Positions 1-9,210 of a DNA stretch of 64,000 bases are shown one piece after another. The stretch is from the NCBI GenBank assembly GCA_003024785.1, contig PUQB01000324.1, positions 211,307 to 275,306 of the forward strand, given 5' to 3'. The position numbers and the translations under genes are program-made. Source of the stretch: Selaginella tamariscina. Taxonomy: Eukaryota > Streptophyta > Lycopodiopsida > Selaginellales > Selaginellaceae. The notes under the pieces were generated by a model. That model was not told where the DNA came from, ran no database searches, and was given only the letters and a program-made list of their open reading frames with translations. Within the stretch, counting starts at the first letter, position 1. Every line of letters starts with the position of its first letter.

Positions 1-215
1 GAGAATGATGAGGTGGATTAGTGGTGGTGGTGAATGATATGATTACATGGTGGATTAAATGGTGGTGGTAATGGAGAGTGGTGAGGTGGACAAGGCGGTG
101 GAGCATGTTGAGGTGAACGAGATGTGATGAAGAATGATGAGTTGGTAGACTATATGATGGTGAAGAATGATAAGGGATGGACTAAGTGGGGGTGGAGCAC
201 TGTGAAGTGGTTAAA
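1..215. repeat. GGTGGA/GATGA-type degenerate simple repeat
   Basis: The first two hundred bases are built from imperfect copies of short words such as GGTGGA, GAATGATGA and GGTGGTGG. They are G/T/A-rich and C-poor on the plus strand. I see no long open frame and no splice signals. It is probably a degenerate minisatellite continuing from the left of the window. From here to 467 the sequence is plain AT-rich DNA with nothing recognisable. Confidence 0.5.
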
Positions 216-467
216 ATATATCAATAACAAAGAGTATTAAAGTGAATTAAGTACTTAAAACATGCTAATACATATATATAAAAAATACTTAAATAATCAG
301 TATGATTATATCATTTAACTAATATATCAAATTATAAGCTTACAATATTTAGTTTAAAAGTGTGTACATTAAATAATTAACATATAATTTAAAAGCAAAC
401 CACGTCCTATTTATTTCACATCATAGAAAGTATGAGAACATTGTTTTCCTCACTGTCAAACACCGTT

Positions 468-1192
468 CTAATGAGTGCTCCAATCCTCCTTTTGGAAGTC
501 TTTCACAATTTCAACCTATAACATTGTTACAAGGATTTAATCGTAATTAAGAATTGTGTATGTGTGCGTGCGTGCGTGTGTGTTCTTGCATAGACCAATA
601 AAAGAAAAACAAAAGAGAAAAATTACCTCTGGTGGCAACGGTGGGTTTCTTCCATGCTTCAAACCCTCCGGAGACCATGGAACTGCACCCCATAATTAAT
701 AATAATGAATACTGATCTCGTGTGTGGTATGTGTGCGTGTGTGTGCATAATACTTATTAATACTAATAAAAACTATAAACTTAGCAATTGGGTTTCACAC
801 ACCACGCACACATGTATATTACCGGTGTAAGGCTCAGGATGCTGCCTGCGTCTGAACTCGGCTTCTCCCTGGACGATGAGCCTCTCAATTTTATCCACAT
901 TTGCCTACAAAACACAAACAATTAAACTAATCAAACCCTTAATTAAGCAGATTTACCTCATCCTTGTGTGCATCAAATCTGGCTCTCAGCTTCGAAGCCT
1001 GCACAAACACGAAAAATGTAGCTCATGGATCGCATAGGAGAGAGAAAGACCTCTGTGTAGAAGGGAATTCGATATGACCCAATCCAGAGTATGGTGGAGA
1101 GCCTTCCTGTAGAGCCTGCGGACACGTATCTTCTGTGCTTCCCTCCGAGCTGCAAGGCTCGCTATTTCAGTGATTGTTAAGGGAGCACTCAT
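468..1192 (-). CDS. NDUFB9: Mitochondrial complex I subunit B22 (NDUFB9-like, LYR family), five exons
   Basis: Accessory subunit of NADH:ubiquinone oxidoreductase, on the matrix side of the membrane arm. Exons on the minus strand are 1051-1192, 957-998, 823-904, 627-682 and 468-515. The N-terminus reads AARREAQKIRVRRLYRKALH, the LYR-type helix of the B22 family. Later exons give ASKLRARFDAHKDE, then KIERLIVQGEAEFRRRQHPEPYT, of which the family signature is the run of HPxPY followed by VPWSPEG. The last exon ends KEDWSTH and TAG. Introns 2-4 are GT-AG and phase-consistent. Intron 1 (51 bp) has GT-AG ends but joins exon 1 (142 nt, phase 1) to exon 2 in the wrong frame, so one base is off, or the real splice differs. 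Length, about 123 residues, matches plant homologues from memory. Family call is strong; the first junction is uncertain. Confidence 0.88.
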
Positions 1193-1576
1193 CCTGCTCT
1201 ACTACCCTATTTATTTGACCCTATATGTATATAAACTATAGGATGCATTTGCCCATTATGGGCATTTGCTGTAATTATGCAATTCAGTAGTAAACATGCT
1301 GATTTTGCAAATCAATAATATATAATTAAATTCTAAATCTATTAAAGTATTTATTAAATGAAAACTTAATCAGCCAGTAAATTATAGAGAAAATAGCATA
1401 TTTTACTGCAGATACCGTCCAAGGGCATTTGCAAGCCCTTCAAATAAAGCCATATTTTATCTCAAGTGTAAACCCATTTGTTTATATTAATGATCGAATA
1501 TCTAGTGTGATATACCCATTTATATACTAAATATCATTATAATTGCGTAAGTTTATTTCATACATATATAAACTTG

Positions 1577-1745
1577 CTAATCTTCCCTCCACCTGTGAGA
1601 GCAGTTTGGATTGCAACACCTGTAGAAGGCTGTACTTGGTTCGTCTGCTGATCTTATCTGAACAAGCATGTAATAAGCATATCCATAGCCGCATTTCCCA
1701 CATGTAGCTGTTAATTGGGACCGAATCAGTAATCATGCGTGTGCT

Positions 1746-1777
<32 letters not shown>

Positions 1778-2951
1778 TAGAGAGAGAGAGAGAGCGAGAG
1801 AGAGAGAGAGAGAAGAGAGTAGAGAGAGAGAGAGAGAGGAGAAGAGAGAGAGAGAAGGAGAGAGAGAGTAGAGAGAGGAAGAGAGTAGAGAGAGAAGAAG
1901 AAGTAGAGAGAGAGAGAGAGAGAGAGGAGAGAGAAGAGAGTAGAGAGAGAGAGGAGAGAGAGAGAGGAGAAGAGAGAGAAGAGAGTAGAGAGTAGAGAGA
2001 GAGAAGAGTAGAAGAGAGAAGAAGAGTAGAGAGAGAGAAGAGAGTAAGAGAGAGAGAGAAGAGAGTAGAGAGAGAGAGAGAGAGAGTAGAGAGAGAGAGA
2101 GAAAGAGAGAGAGTAGAGAGAGAGAAGAGCTTGTATGAGTATCTATCTGAGACACTTGCTTGTGGCGTAAAACCATCTATATGCGTGCACACGCACGCGC
2201 ATATCACTAAACCTACTAGTCTATAGTGAAAAAAATGTGTAACGGAGCAAACATGTATCTACATGTGTTTAACCTGTGATATATTATATAATATAATATT
2301 ATATATATTATATATATGAGAGAGAGAGATGTCTACATATTAATAGAACTAAGTAATATGTGGGCTACTTCCTTATTATTGTCTTACACACACGTTATAT
2401 ATAAACTTATATCTAGCATGAGTACATTACACACAATTTATGAAATTTGTTCATGTTTTACATGTTAATGTTAAACAAGAAAAACAATGTTAAAAAGTAT
2501 TCTAGCAAGGAATACACTACATGTGTGCCTTGTGTGTCTTGAGCGTGAGTTGTGTGTGTGTGTGCGTGCGTGTTAACTGTGTTACATGTGTATTAATTAT
2601 ATAATAAGAGAAGTTCTTACTCGGTGATTTATCACAGTTTTTCCAAGCTTCTTCACCTCCAAGGACATCATCTACCTCTTTGTTCTTGAGAGGAATCCTT
2701 TTAGTTATCTGCATTTAACAAAATAAATAAAATTAGATTTATAATTTTTTTAATTTAATATATACTATTTATACAGTTACTACTTAAATTTTATTAATTA
2801 GACTGTAAATTAAATAGTTTATTAGTGAAATAATTTGTGAATCTGACCTTCTGATTAATATTGTAAATATATGCACAGGTGGGCAGAAATATCTTAGCCG
2901 CCCCGAGTGCTCCACTAGTAACAAGCTCGAGCATGTTGGACAAAACTCCAT
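1577..2951 (-). CDS. RPC10: RNA polymerase III subunit RPC10/C11 (TFIIS-like zinc-ribbon protein), three exons
   Basis: Small Pol III subunit needed for RNA cleavage, termination and reinitiation in the nucleus. Exons on the minus strand are 2848-2951, 2621-2708 and 1577-1707. Exon 1 encodes an N-terminal zinc ribbon (MEFCPTCSSLLLVEHSG, then FCP and a second cysteine pair). Exon 2 holds the family hallmark KEVDDVLGGEEAWKNCD. Exon 3 holds a TFIIS-type ribbon with CGKCG, the QIRSADEPS loop containing the acidic catalytic pair, and CCNPNCSHRWRED before TAG. Exon 1 has a 1-nt deletion in the second CxxC (FCP then TCAYIYNI in the next frame): 104 nt instead of the 105 nt needed for phase 0. The roughly 910-bp second intron contains a long GA/CT tract. 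All key motifs are visible, so the identity is secure. Confidence 0.92.
1765..2129. repeat. Long imperfect (GA)n tract inside the RPC10 intron
   Basis: About 365 bases of almost pure purine on the plus strand: GA dinucleotides interrupted by TAGA, GAAG and GAGTAG units, preceded by a short TG run. On the sense strand of RPC10 it is a CT tract located upstream of the last 3' splice site. Several long frames cross it only because the repeat lacks stops; they are not genes. Confidence 0.95.
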
Positions 2952-3783
2952 CTCAGCCTTTCCGAGAAAAAATAAAAAAGTAATTAGGAGAGAGAGAGAC
3001 TAATCTCTAATAAAAGCATACCTAATGGCTACAATTGACTAAAACACATCGATTTTGGCCTATATATCAATGGTATATTTATACCATATATCAATGCAAT
3101 GGTAATAATATGTCACATACATGTGTGTGTTGTGCATATACTATCAACAAACGGGCTTCTTAAAAAACCGGCATAAGATAATATGTATATTGCGTGCACA
3201 CGTACGCTCACATACGTGTGCGTGTGTATATACACTCTAAAATTGGGCATTACAAAGGATTAAAATGAAAGTCTGTGTGTATACACGACTGTGTGCTCTG
3301 AATAATTGTACCTATATGGCAAAAGATAAAATATATGATGTCTGTGTGTTGTAAAATTTATATAACTGTAAAATTGAGCTAAAACGGGCTTTTACAAAAA
3401 ATTAAAAACTAAGCAAGAACGAACACGCGCCTTTAGTGTTTTTAAACTTTACCATCTTCCTGCTCTTCTTCTTCCTGCTCGTTCCTCCATTTTCCATTAT
3501 TTGTTTGTGCCCTAACTAGTTAACCCTAATACCCTGAATATATTAAATTTCTATAATTTTCCACGTTAAAATGATCGTTTTAAATTGGAGAAAATGCTTA
3601 AATTCATTTATAATAAAAAGTTTAATTACTTTATATTATAAATGTTTCTCTTTATATAGAAATCAAATACTAATATTTTTAATAATCTACATAATATCAC
3701 GGATTTACACAAGATATTCTAAATTTATAGTATATTATTTTTCCTATATTTTTATTATTATTTTTAACCTTAAAATTAAACTT
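2952..3783. other. Intergenic AT-rich stretch without recognisable genes
   Basis: Sequence between the RPC10 start and the left end of the gypsy element. It is AT-rich, has short TG/CA runs near 3120-3230 and no frame with recognisable protein similarity. The RPC10 promoter should lie just above 2951. Confidence 0.6.
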
Positions 3784-3977
3784 AGAGCAAAATATATTCA
3801 AAATGTCAAATATATTCAGCTACAAAAACCCTGCTTATATACACGAGACCTCCTGCCACGTCACATGCGACACATGGTACTGACACATGGGGCCAGATCA
3901 CCACCCATGTGTCATATGCATGTGTGTATATACACATGCATATATACAATATATTACATAATATACAGTATCTTACA
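3784..3977 (-). repeat. 3' LTR of the gypsy element
   Basis: Matches 8418-8605 along its length; both contain AAAAACCCTGCTTATATACA-like sequence and a block GTGTATATACACATGCATAT. On the minus strand it starts TGTAAGATACTG, directly after a polypurine run. The TG start and position after the polypurine tract make this the 3' LTR. Confidence 0.8.
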
Positions 3978-3994
3978 TTATCCTCCCCTCTCGG
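3978..3994 (-). other. Polypurine tract of the gypsy element
   Basis: On the minus strand the bases GAGAGGGGAGGATAA immediately precede the LTR start TGTAAG. This is the expected primer site for plus-strand DNA synthesis. Confidence 0.65.
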
Positions 3995-4192
3995 CTGTGT
4001 AGATGGTGATGGATCTGATGGTCTGGATCCGTGTGAGTTGGGCCATCTAAGGTATGACCGAATGTAGTCAACGAGTCTCGAACAACGTTTCATTCGAACT
4101 ACGTGAACTATCTCAACCTCATGAGATCCCACCAACTGTACCTGATACACCTGAGGACCAACCTTTCGGAGACTCGGTAGGGACCAAGCCAC
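3995..4192 (-). pseudogene. Integrase C-terminal region of the gypsy element
   Basis: The frame 4192-3978 contains QVYQVQLVGSHEVEIVHVVR, the typical end of gypsy integrases where the polyprotein contacts DNA with a small beta-barrel. Just upstream, in another frame, the bases encode a KWLGPYRVSERL-like stretch, the conserved GPY region. The two are separated by a frameshift. No chromodomain-like aromatic cage is visible after it. Confidence 0.6.
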
Positions 4193-4250
4193 TTATGTAA
4201 TAAACCAGTTGCAAGCCCAGGTGCAGTTAACTTGGGAAAACGTACCAGTA

Positions 4251-5554
4251 CTAAGTCACCGTCAGCATAGTCTGGTGGAGTTTGATGTCGTGCATTGTAA
4301 GAAGATTGTTGCTATTTGAGCCGACCAAGATGTTCAGCAGACTCTGCACGCAGAAGAGGTAAGACAGCATCCAAATGTCGAGCCCACATTTTGCATCCTC
4401 GGCACGTGGCAGATTCGATGATAATCCCAATTCACTAGGCAACTTAGGATCATATCCATACAATGCCTTGAATGGAGAGATACCAATCGAACTCTGAATG
4501 CCTGTTACATAAGCAAATCTCAAGCATCGCAAATACCAATCCCAGTCAGTGTGATTGAAGTTCACATACTTCGAGATCATACCCTTGAAGGTCCGATTCA
4601 ATCGCTCCACCAAACCATCAGTTTGTGGATGATATGGAGAGGCAAATGAGTGTTTTACCCCTAACCTCTCACACAACACTCGGAATACCTCTGCAATGAA
4701 AGCGGGGCCATTATCTGATAACATCCGCTCTGGACAAGAATGCTGCAAAACCACATTATCGAACAAAAACAAAGCTGTTGACAGGGCAGTTGCATCCGGA
4801 AGAGCACCAACCTCCACCCAACGAGTTAAATAATCAGATACACAATGATGTACTGGTTACCTTGAGAAGAACGTGGAAAAGGTCCCATTAAATCCACTGC
4901 AATTAACTCAAAAGGGCGAGAGACGTTGATGGATTCTAACACCCCCATGGCCCGAGTCGTAGAGGAATTCCGAGTTTGACAAATGGGACAGCTCTGAATA
5001 TACCTGATCACATCACCACGCATGCTAGGCCAATAAAAGGATCTGCGGAGCTTCTCCAACACTCGTTGGTGACCAAGATGACCTCCAACAATAGGCGAAT
5101 CATGATATGCTCGAAGAAGGTGTGGAACATATGTAGAGGGCACAGCCAACGCCATCTGTCTTGGATTTGTCCCAATAAAATACAAAAACCATCCTGAAGT
5201 CGAAAAGCATGATATTGTCGAAACCGGTTCGGAAGAAGGACTTGCAAACGCATCCCGTAATTGCCTCGTCCACGGTTCACGTTTTTGGGCATCCTGCCAC
5301 TGTTCCAAGGATGGTAAGTCGGCATCGAATACCTGAGGGGCTTGTATCAAACCGAATGCTGCAGCGACTGCATGAGCAGGCAAAGTGGAATCAGAAAGGG
5401 GTGCTCGAGAAAGTGCATCCGCATCCACCATTGTTCGCCCAGGCCTGTGCACCACCTTAAAGTTATATACTTGGAGACGTAATGCCCATCTGGCTACACG
5501 ACCCACTAATTCTTCCGTTTTAAAGGAAGTGACAGCAGCATGATCACACTCCAA
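4251..5554 (-). pseudogene. RNase H end plus integrase (HHCC and catalytic core) of the gypsy element
   Basis: 5554-4826 starts with the end of RNase H (VVHRPGRTMVDADALSRAP), then the integrase zinc-binding module: two histidines in GGHLGHQRV and cysteines in SCPICQTR. The first catalytic aspartate lies in IAVDLMGPFPRSSQG. After a frameshift near 4820 the core continues in 4817-4251 with the second aspartate in MLSDNGPAF and the third catalytic residue in HPQTDGLVERLNRTFKG. The D-D-E set is therefore present but split over two frames, and the end is further disturbed. Confidence 0.85.
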
Positions 5555-6507
5555 AAGTGTTTCACTCCCATGTAAGTAGGCATGAAGTCGTTCAAAACCC
5601 CAAACAGCAGCAAGGCATTCTTTTTCAGTAGTGGAATAATTCCGCTCAGCCGCGCGAGTACTCGACTAATGTAAGCCACCGGGTGTCGAATTGAAGATCA
5701 GCATCACACCACCAATACCAACATCTGAGGCATCTACTCGTAAAATGAACGGACGAGTAAAATCTGGGTATTGAAGCAATGGTGGAGTTGTCAGGAACTC
5801 TTTTAACTGGTCAAATGCCTGCTGACACCTGCGAGTCCACCTGAAAGATACCTGTGGACAACTAACTCCCGAAGAGGGGCAGTTCGATCAGTGAGATGAT
5901 CGATGAATCGACCCAAGTACTGCACCGTGCCCAAGAAACGCTGGACTTCCTGTACTGTACGGGGACGAGGGAACTCTCGAACAGCTCGCAACTTCATTGG
6001 ATCCACCTGTAAACCCTCTCGAGATATACGGTAACCCAAGTAAGTGGTGTCGGTCGAACCAAACACACACTTTTCAAGTTTCAACTTCAGGCCAACTTCT
6101 CGAAATCGATCAAGAACGCGTACATCACGAATGTGATCCTCCCAAGAACCAGACCCATGAATGAGCACATCGTCGATAAAATCGGCAGTGATATCAGGCA
6201 TATCGGAAAGAAGCTCATCCATCATGCGTTGAAAGGTGGCAGGAGCTGAAGTCAATCCAAAAGGCATGACCAAAAACTCGTAAAGACCAAATGGTGTCCG
6301 GAAGGCCGTTTTTGGAATATCCTCCTCAGCCATAGGAACCTGCCAATATCCTGATGCCAAATCCAACTTAGTAAACCATCGACTCTGACCCAAACGATCT
6401 AATAGATCGGCAGAGTTCGGAAGTGGATAGACATCTTTGATGGTAACATCGTTAAGAGGTCGGTAATCCACACAAAATCGTAGAGATCCATCAGGCTTGG
6501 GAACCAA
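5555..6507 (-). pseudogene. Reverse transcriptase and start of RNase H of the gypsy element
   Basis: 6507-5803 encodes the palm and fingers: DGSLRFCVDYRPLNDVT, KLDLASGYWQVP, the motif around VMPFGLTSAPATFQRMM, and the active-site box TADFIDDVLIHG, in which FIDD replaces the usual YxDD. It goes on through YLGYRIS and the connection domain (QRFLGTVQYLGRFIDH). A shift near 5815 leads into RNase H (5555-5815), where an FEPRR-like region has another break. The start of the pol frame is lost in breaks above 6507. Confidence 0.88.
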
Positions 6508-6801
6508 ATGAGGTTCACATGCCCATGGACTCCGTGATGGACAACACCGTTACCATCATAATCTGTAAGTTGTTCGCATGGCTGATAACTCCTTTTGGTG
6601 ACCTGCGTCGAACAAGACTTTGAAAGGCTTTGCATTGCTAGTGGGTATATAGTGTCAGTCTTCACACGTGCACCTTGGGACAGATCAAATTTGAACAAAC
6701 TTGCATACTGTTGCTTAAGTTGTTCGATGCATTGTGCTCGATACTCAGGTGACGGATCCGGCATTTGAACCTGTTGAGATGAACACCACCCAAGACCGGA
6801 A

Positions 6802-7449
6802 TCAAAGGAGTTGTATGCGTGATACAAACAGCAATAAACTTCTCTGACGTAAAGGAACAGACTGCAGAGACACAGACTCCAAGCGTAATACAGGAGGAGA
6901 GAGTGAAAAATCACACATACCTTTCGACTGCTTCAACCAATCACATCCCAAAAAAATGTCAAAGACCTGGGAAGGGACAACCCTAAGAGACCCAGAGGGA
7001 AACTTACGATTGTCACCCAAAACCAGCATAGTCGAAGTGGTGTACTGTGATACTGCACGAGATGCCCATTACCATATAAAATGTGCAAGACCTTATCTGC
7101 ACGTCTTAAGGGTAATGAGCACCAATGCACTAGAGAAGTAGTTATGGAAAGACATACTGGATCATGTATCCACAAGCACTGTGACTGAAAGATCATTCAC
7201 TCGTGCAGAAAATGTGAAAACTGGATGATCTGGTGGAACTTGCAAACCTTGATATGCATAGGAAAAAGCATGAAGGTGAAGTTCTCCATCGCACGGGATC
7301 CCTCCGTCGCCCGTACGATTACTGGTTTTCCGCAATAGATCCACTGCAAGAGAGGCTTCATCATCTGGAAGCTCATCATTAGATATAATGGCCGCCACAG
7401 GCACACCATCCGGAACATATGGTCGCAACCTGGATGTGGTGGACGCCAA
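6802..7449 (-). pseudogene. Retropepsin-like protease region of the gypsy element
   Basis: 7449-7162 ends in VTVLVDT, the start of the aspartic protease active site (DTG-type), where the frame is broken. The protease end is seen in 7029-6802 as VFDIFLGCDWLKQ, the gypsy counterpart of the DVILGMDWL strand. The part between lies in shifted frames. Confidence 0.65.
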
Positions 7450-8424
7450 TCAGGATACACATCGCATGCCTGCCAAGTATGTCCAGGTGCCCAACATGAA
7501 CTTGATTGGGTCGACCTGCATTGTTCCGATTCCTCCTTCACGAATCCGTGGATTTGACCACCACGGGCAGGAATGGAGCAAGTGCAGGACGATTTCGTGG
7601 AGGTGGTCCACAGGGTGGGCCCGAGGTCGACCACGAAAGGCTTGTCTTGTGGCACATATGCAAGCATCAACCTCCATTGGATCAGCACGCTGAACAAGAG
7701 GAGCAGGTAACCCAAGGGGACACGGCCCTCACCAGGCACCAACTCAAAACGTTGAGCTAGTGCAAAAGCTTCCTCCAATGTGGTAGGACGAAGAGCCCGA
7801 ACGAATCGAACAAGTTCGGGTCGCATAGTTGGCCATAACATACCGAGCTTAATGGGCTCAGGCATGTTAGGATATGCACGCCGAACTAAATCCCCGAACC
7901 TAATACTGAACCGCATAACAGACTCACCAGGATGTTGTCGTATCGCATCATCATTGAATCCTCAACTTTGCCAAACGTACGTTTGAGGCATTCCGTTAAC
8001 CGATTACTATTGGCTTGAATCTCCGCAGCCAATCCATTATACCACTTGAGCGCAGGGCCTTCCAAACATGTAGGGAATTCTCTGAGAGCACGGGCCTCAT
8101 CCCAACCATGGTAACGAACAATGACTTGGAAATGATCAAACCAGTGGTATACATCATCTCCCGGATCACCACAAAAAGATCGGGGTCGAACCCTCGGATT
8201 TGTGGCCTGTGAAGAAGATGGAGTACTAGAAGCAGATCCCCGGCATGAGGCTCAGGCGGGGAAGAGGAGGACGGACCCTCAACAAAGCGCTCCAACAACT
8301 TAGTTTGTGCATCAATAGCAGTAGCAATAATGCTAAAAGCCGTCTCCATATTCATTGTCATGGAAACAAAAAAAGGAAAAGCGGAAGAAAGGAATACCCA
8401 ACTTCTCCACCAATGAAAGAGCAA
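7450..8424 (-). pseudogene. Gag-like region of the gypsy element
   Basis: Broken frames between the right LTR and the protease. 7916-7700 encodes LRPTTLEEAFALAQRFE, a common gag/retrotransposon-gag tail, and 8424-7996 includes a hydrophilic start followed by SSSSPPEPHAG. A fragment near 8160 reads as a gag core with a VYHWFDHFQ-like segment in another frame. No CCHC knuckle is clear. I did not attempt to fix the frames. Confidence 0.55.
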
Positions 8425-8605
8425 TATATATTAAAATGTCAGATATATTAACTACAAAAACCCTGCTTATATACAGGAGACCTCCTGCCACGTGGCACAC
8501 ATGCGACACGTGGCGCTGACACATGGGGGCCAGATCACCACCAGTGTCACTACGATGTGTGTATATACACATGCATATATACAGTATGTTACATAATATC
8601 AGTAT
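8418..8605 (-). repeat. 5' LTR of the gypsy element
   Basis: Right-hand copy of the repeat at 3784-3977. Immediately inside it, on the minus strand, the sequence TTGGTGGAGAAGTTGGG is a plausible primer-binding site because TGGTG can pair with the 3' end of a CACCA-ending tRNA. The outermost few bases differ from the left copy (CTGATTA versus CTTACA). Confidence 0.75.
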
Positions 8606-8607
8606 CT

Positions 8608-9210
8608 GATTAAAATAGATTAACAATATTCTAAAATATATACAATATATTAAATATTATCTTAAATGAGAATCATTTATTAAGATAAATTATATTCTAG
8701 TATATTTTAAAATTATTCATATAACACCGAAGGTTTCAAACAATTTAATTTAAATTTTGTTACATTCGTTTTTCCCATATTTTGATTATAAGATTAAATT
8801 AGACCATTGATTTAAAAATAATATATTTAATATAAATATTTAAAATACATATTTAATATATACAAATATATTTTAGCAATATTTACATAATTTCACACTT
8901 TTAATGCGAAAAGACATCAGGTTAATATCTACGTAATACTAACGTCTCCAATTATTTTTCCCCTCTAACTATCTTAAGAGTAATTTCAACCATTAATTAA
9001 TAATAAATTTAATATATTCTAATACATTATTAACATATTCAATTATATTTTAAAAATAGTCATATATAAATTTAATTTACCTCTTATAATCTAATAAACA
9101 TCTATGTAGAAGTGCTTCTACACGAAGTTTGTGATGCTGTACATAAATTCACACTCTATGCAGTAATGTAAGTATAGTTAACCAAAATTTTAAGCAAGAT
9201 TAAAAACTAA
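8608..9210. other. AT-rich intergenic stretch
   Basis: About 600 bases, strongly AT-rich, many short poly-A/T runs. I see no gene, RNA or structured repeat. It lies between the retroelement and the 3' end of the helicase gene. Confidence 0.6.

Larger units (their letters stand above)
3784..8607 (-). mobile_element. Degraded Ty3/gypsy LTR retrotransposon, minus strand
   Basis: A 4.8-kb element bounded by similar direct repeats of about 190 bp at 3784-3977 and 8418-8605. Reading on the minus strand the order is LTR, gag-like region, protease, reverse transcriptase, RNase H, integrase, polypurine tract, LTR. The order with integrase after RNase H defines Ty3/gypsy. Frames are broken repeatedly, so it is non-autonomous as read. 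I see no chromodomain after the integrase. The LTRs are clearly diverged from each other (indels and substitutions), which argues against a recent insertion. I could not define a clean target-site duplication; the outer edges are good to about 10-20 bases. Confidence 0.93.

Noticed and set aside
1527..2207. Long Leu/Ser-rich and Arg/Glu-rich open frames on both strands
   Set aside because: They exist only because the (GA)n/(CT)n repeat has no stops in several frames; the real coding piece here is the RPC10 last exon at 1577-1707.
7388..8451. Plus-strand frames over the gypsy gag region
   Set aside because: No known domains; minus-strand gag, protease and LTR order explains the DNA.
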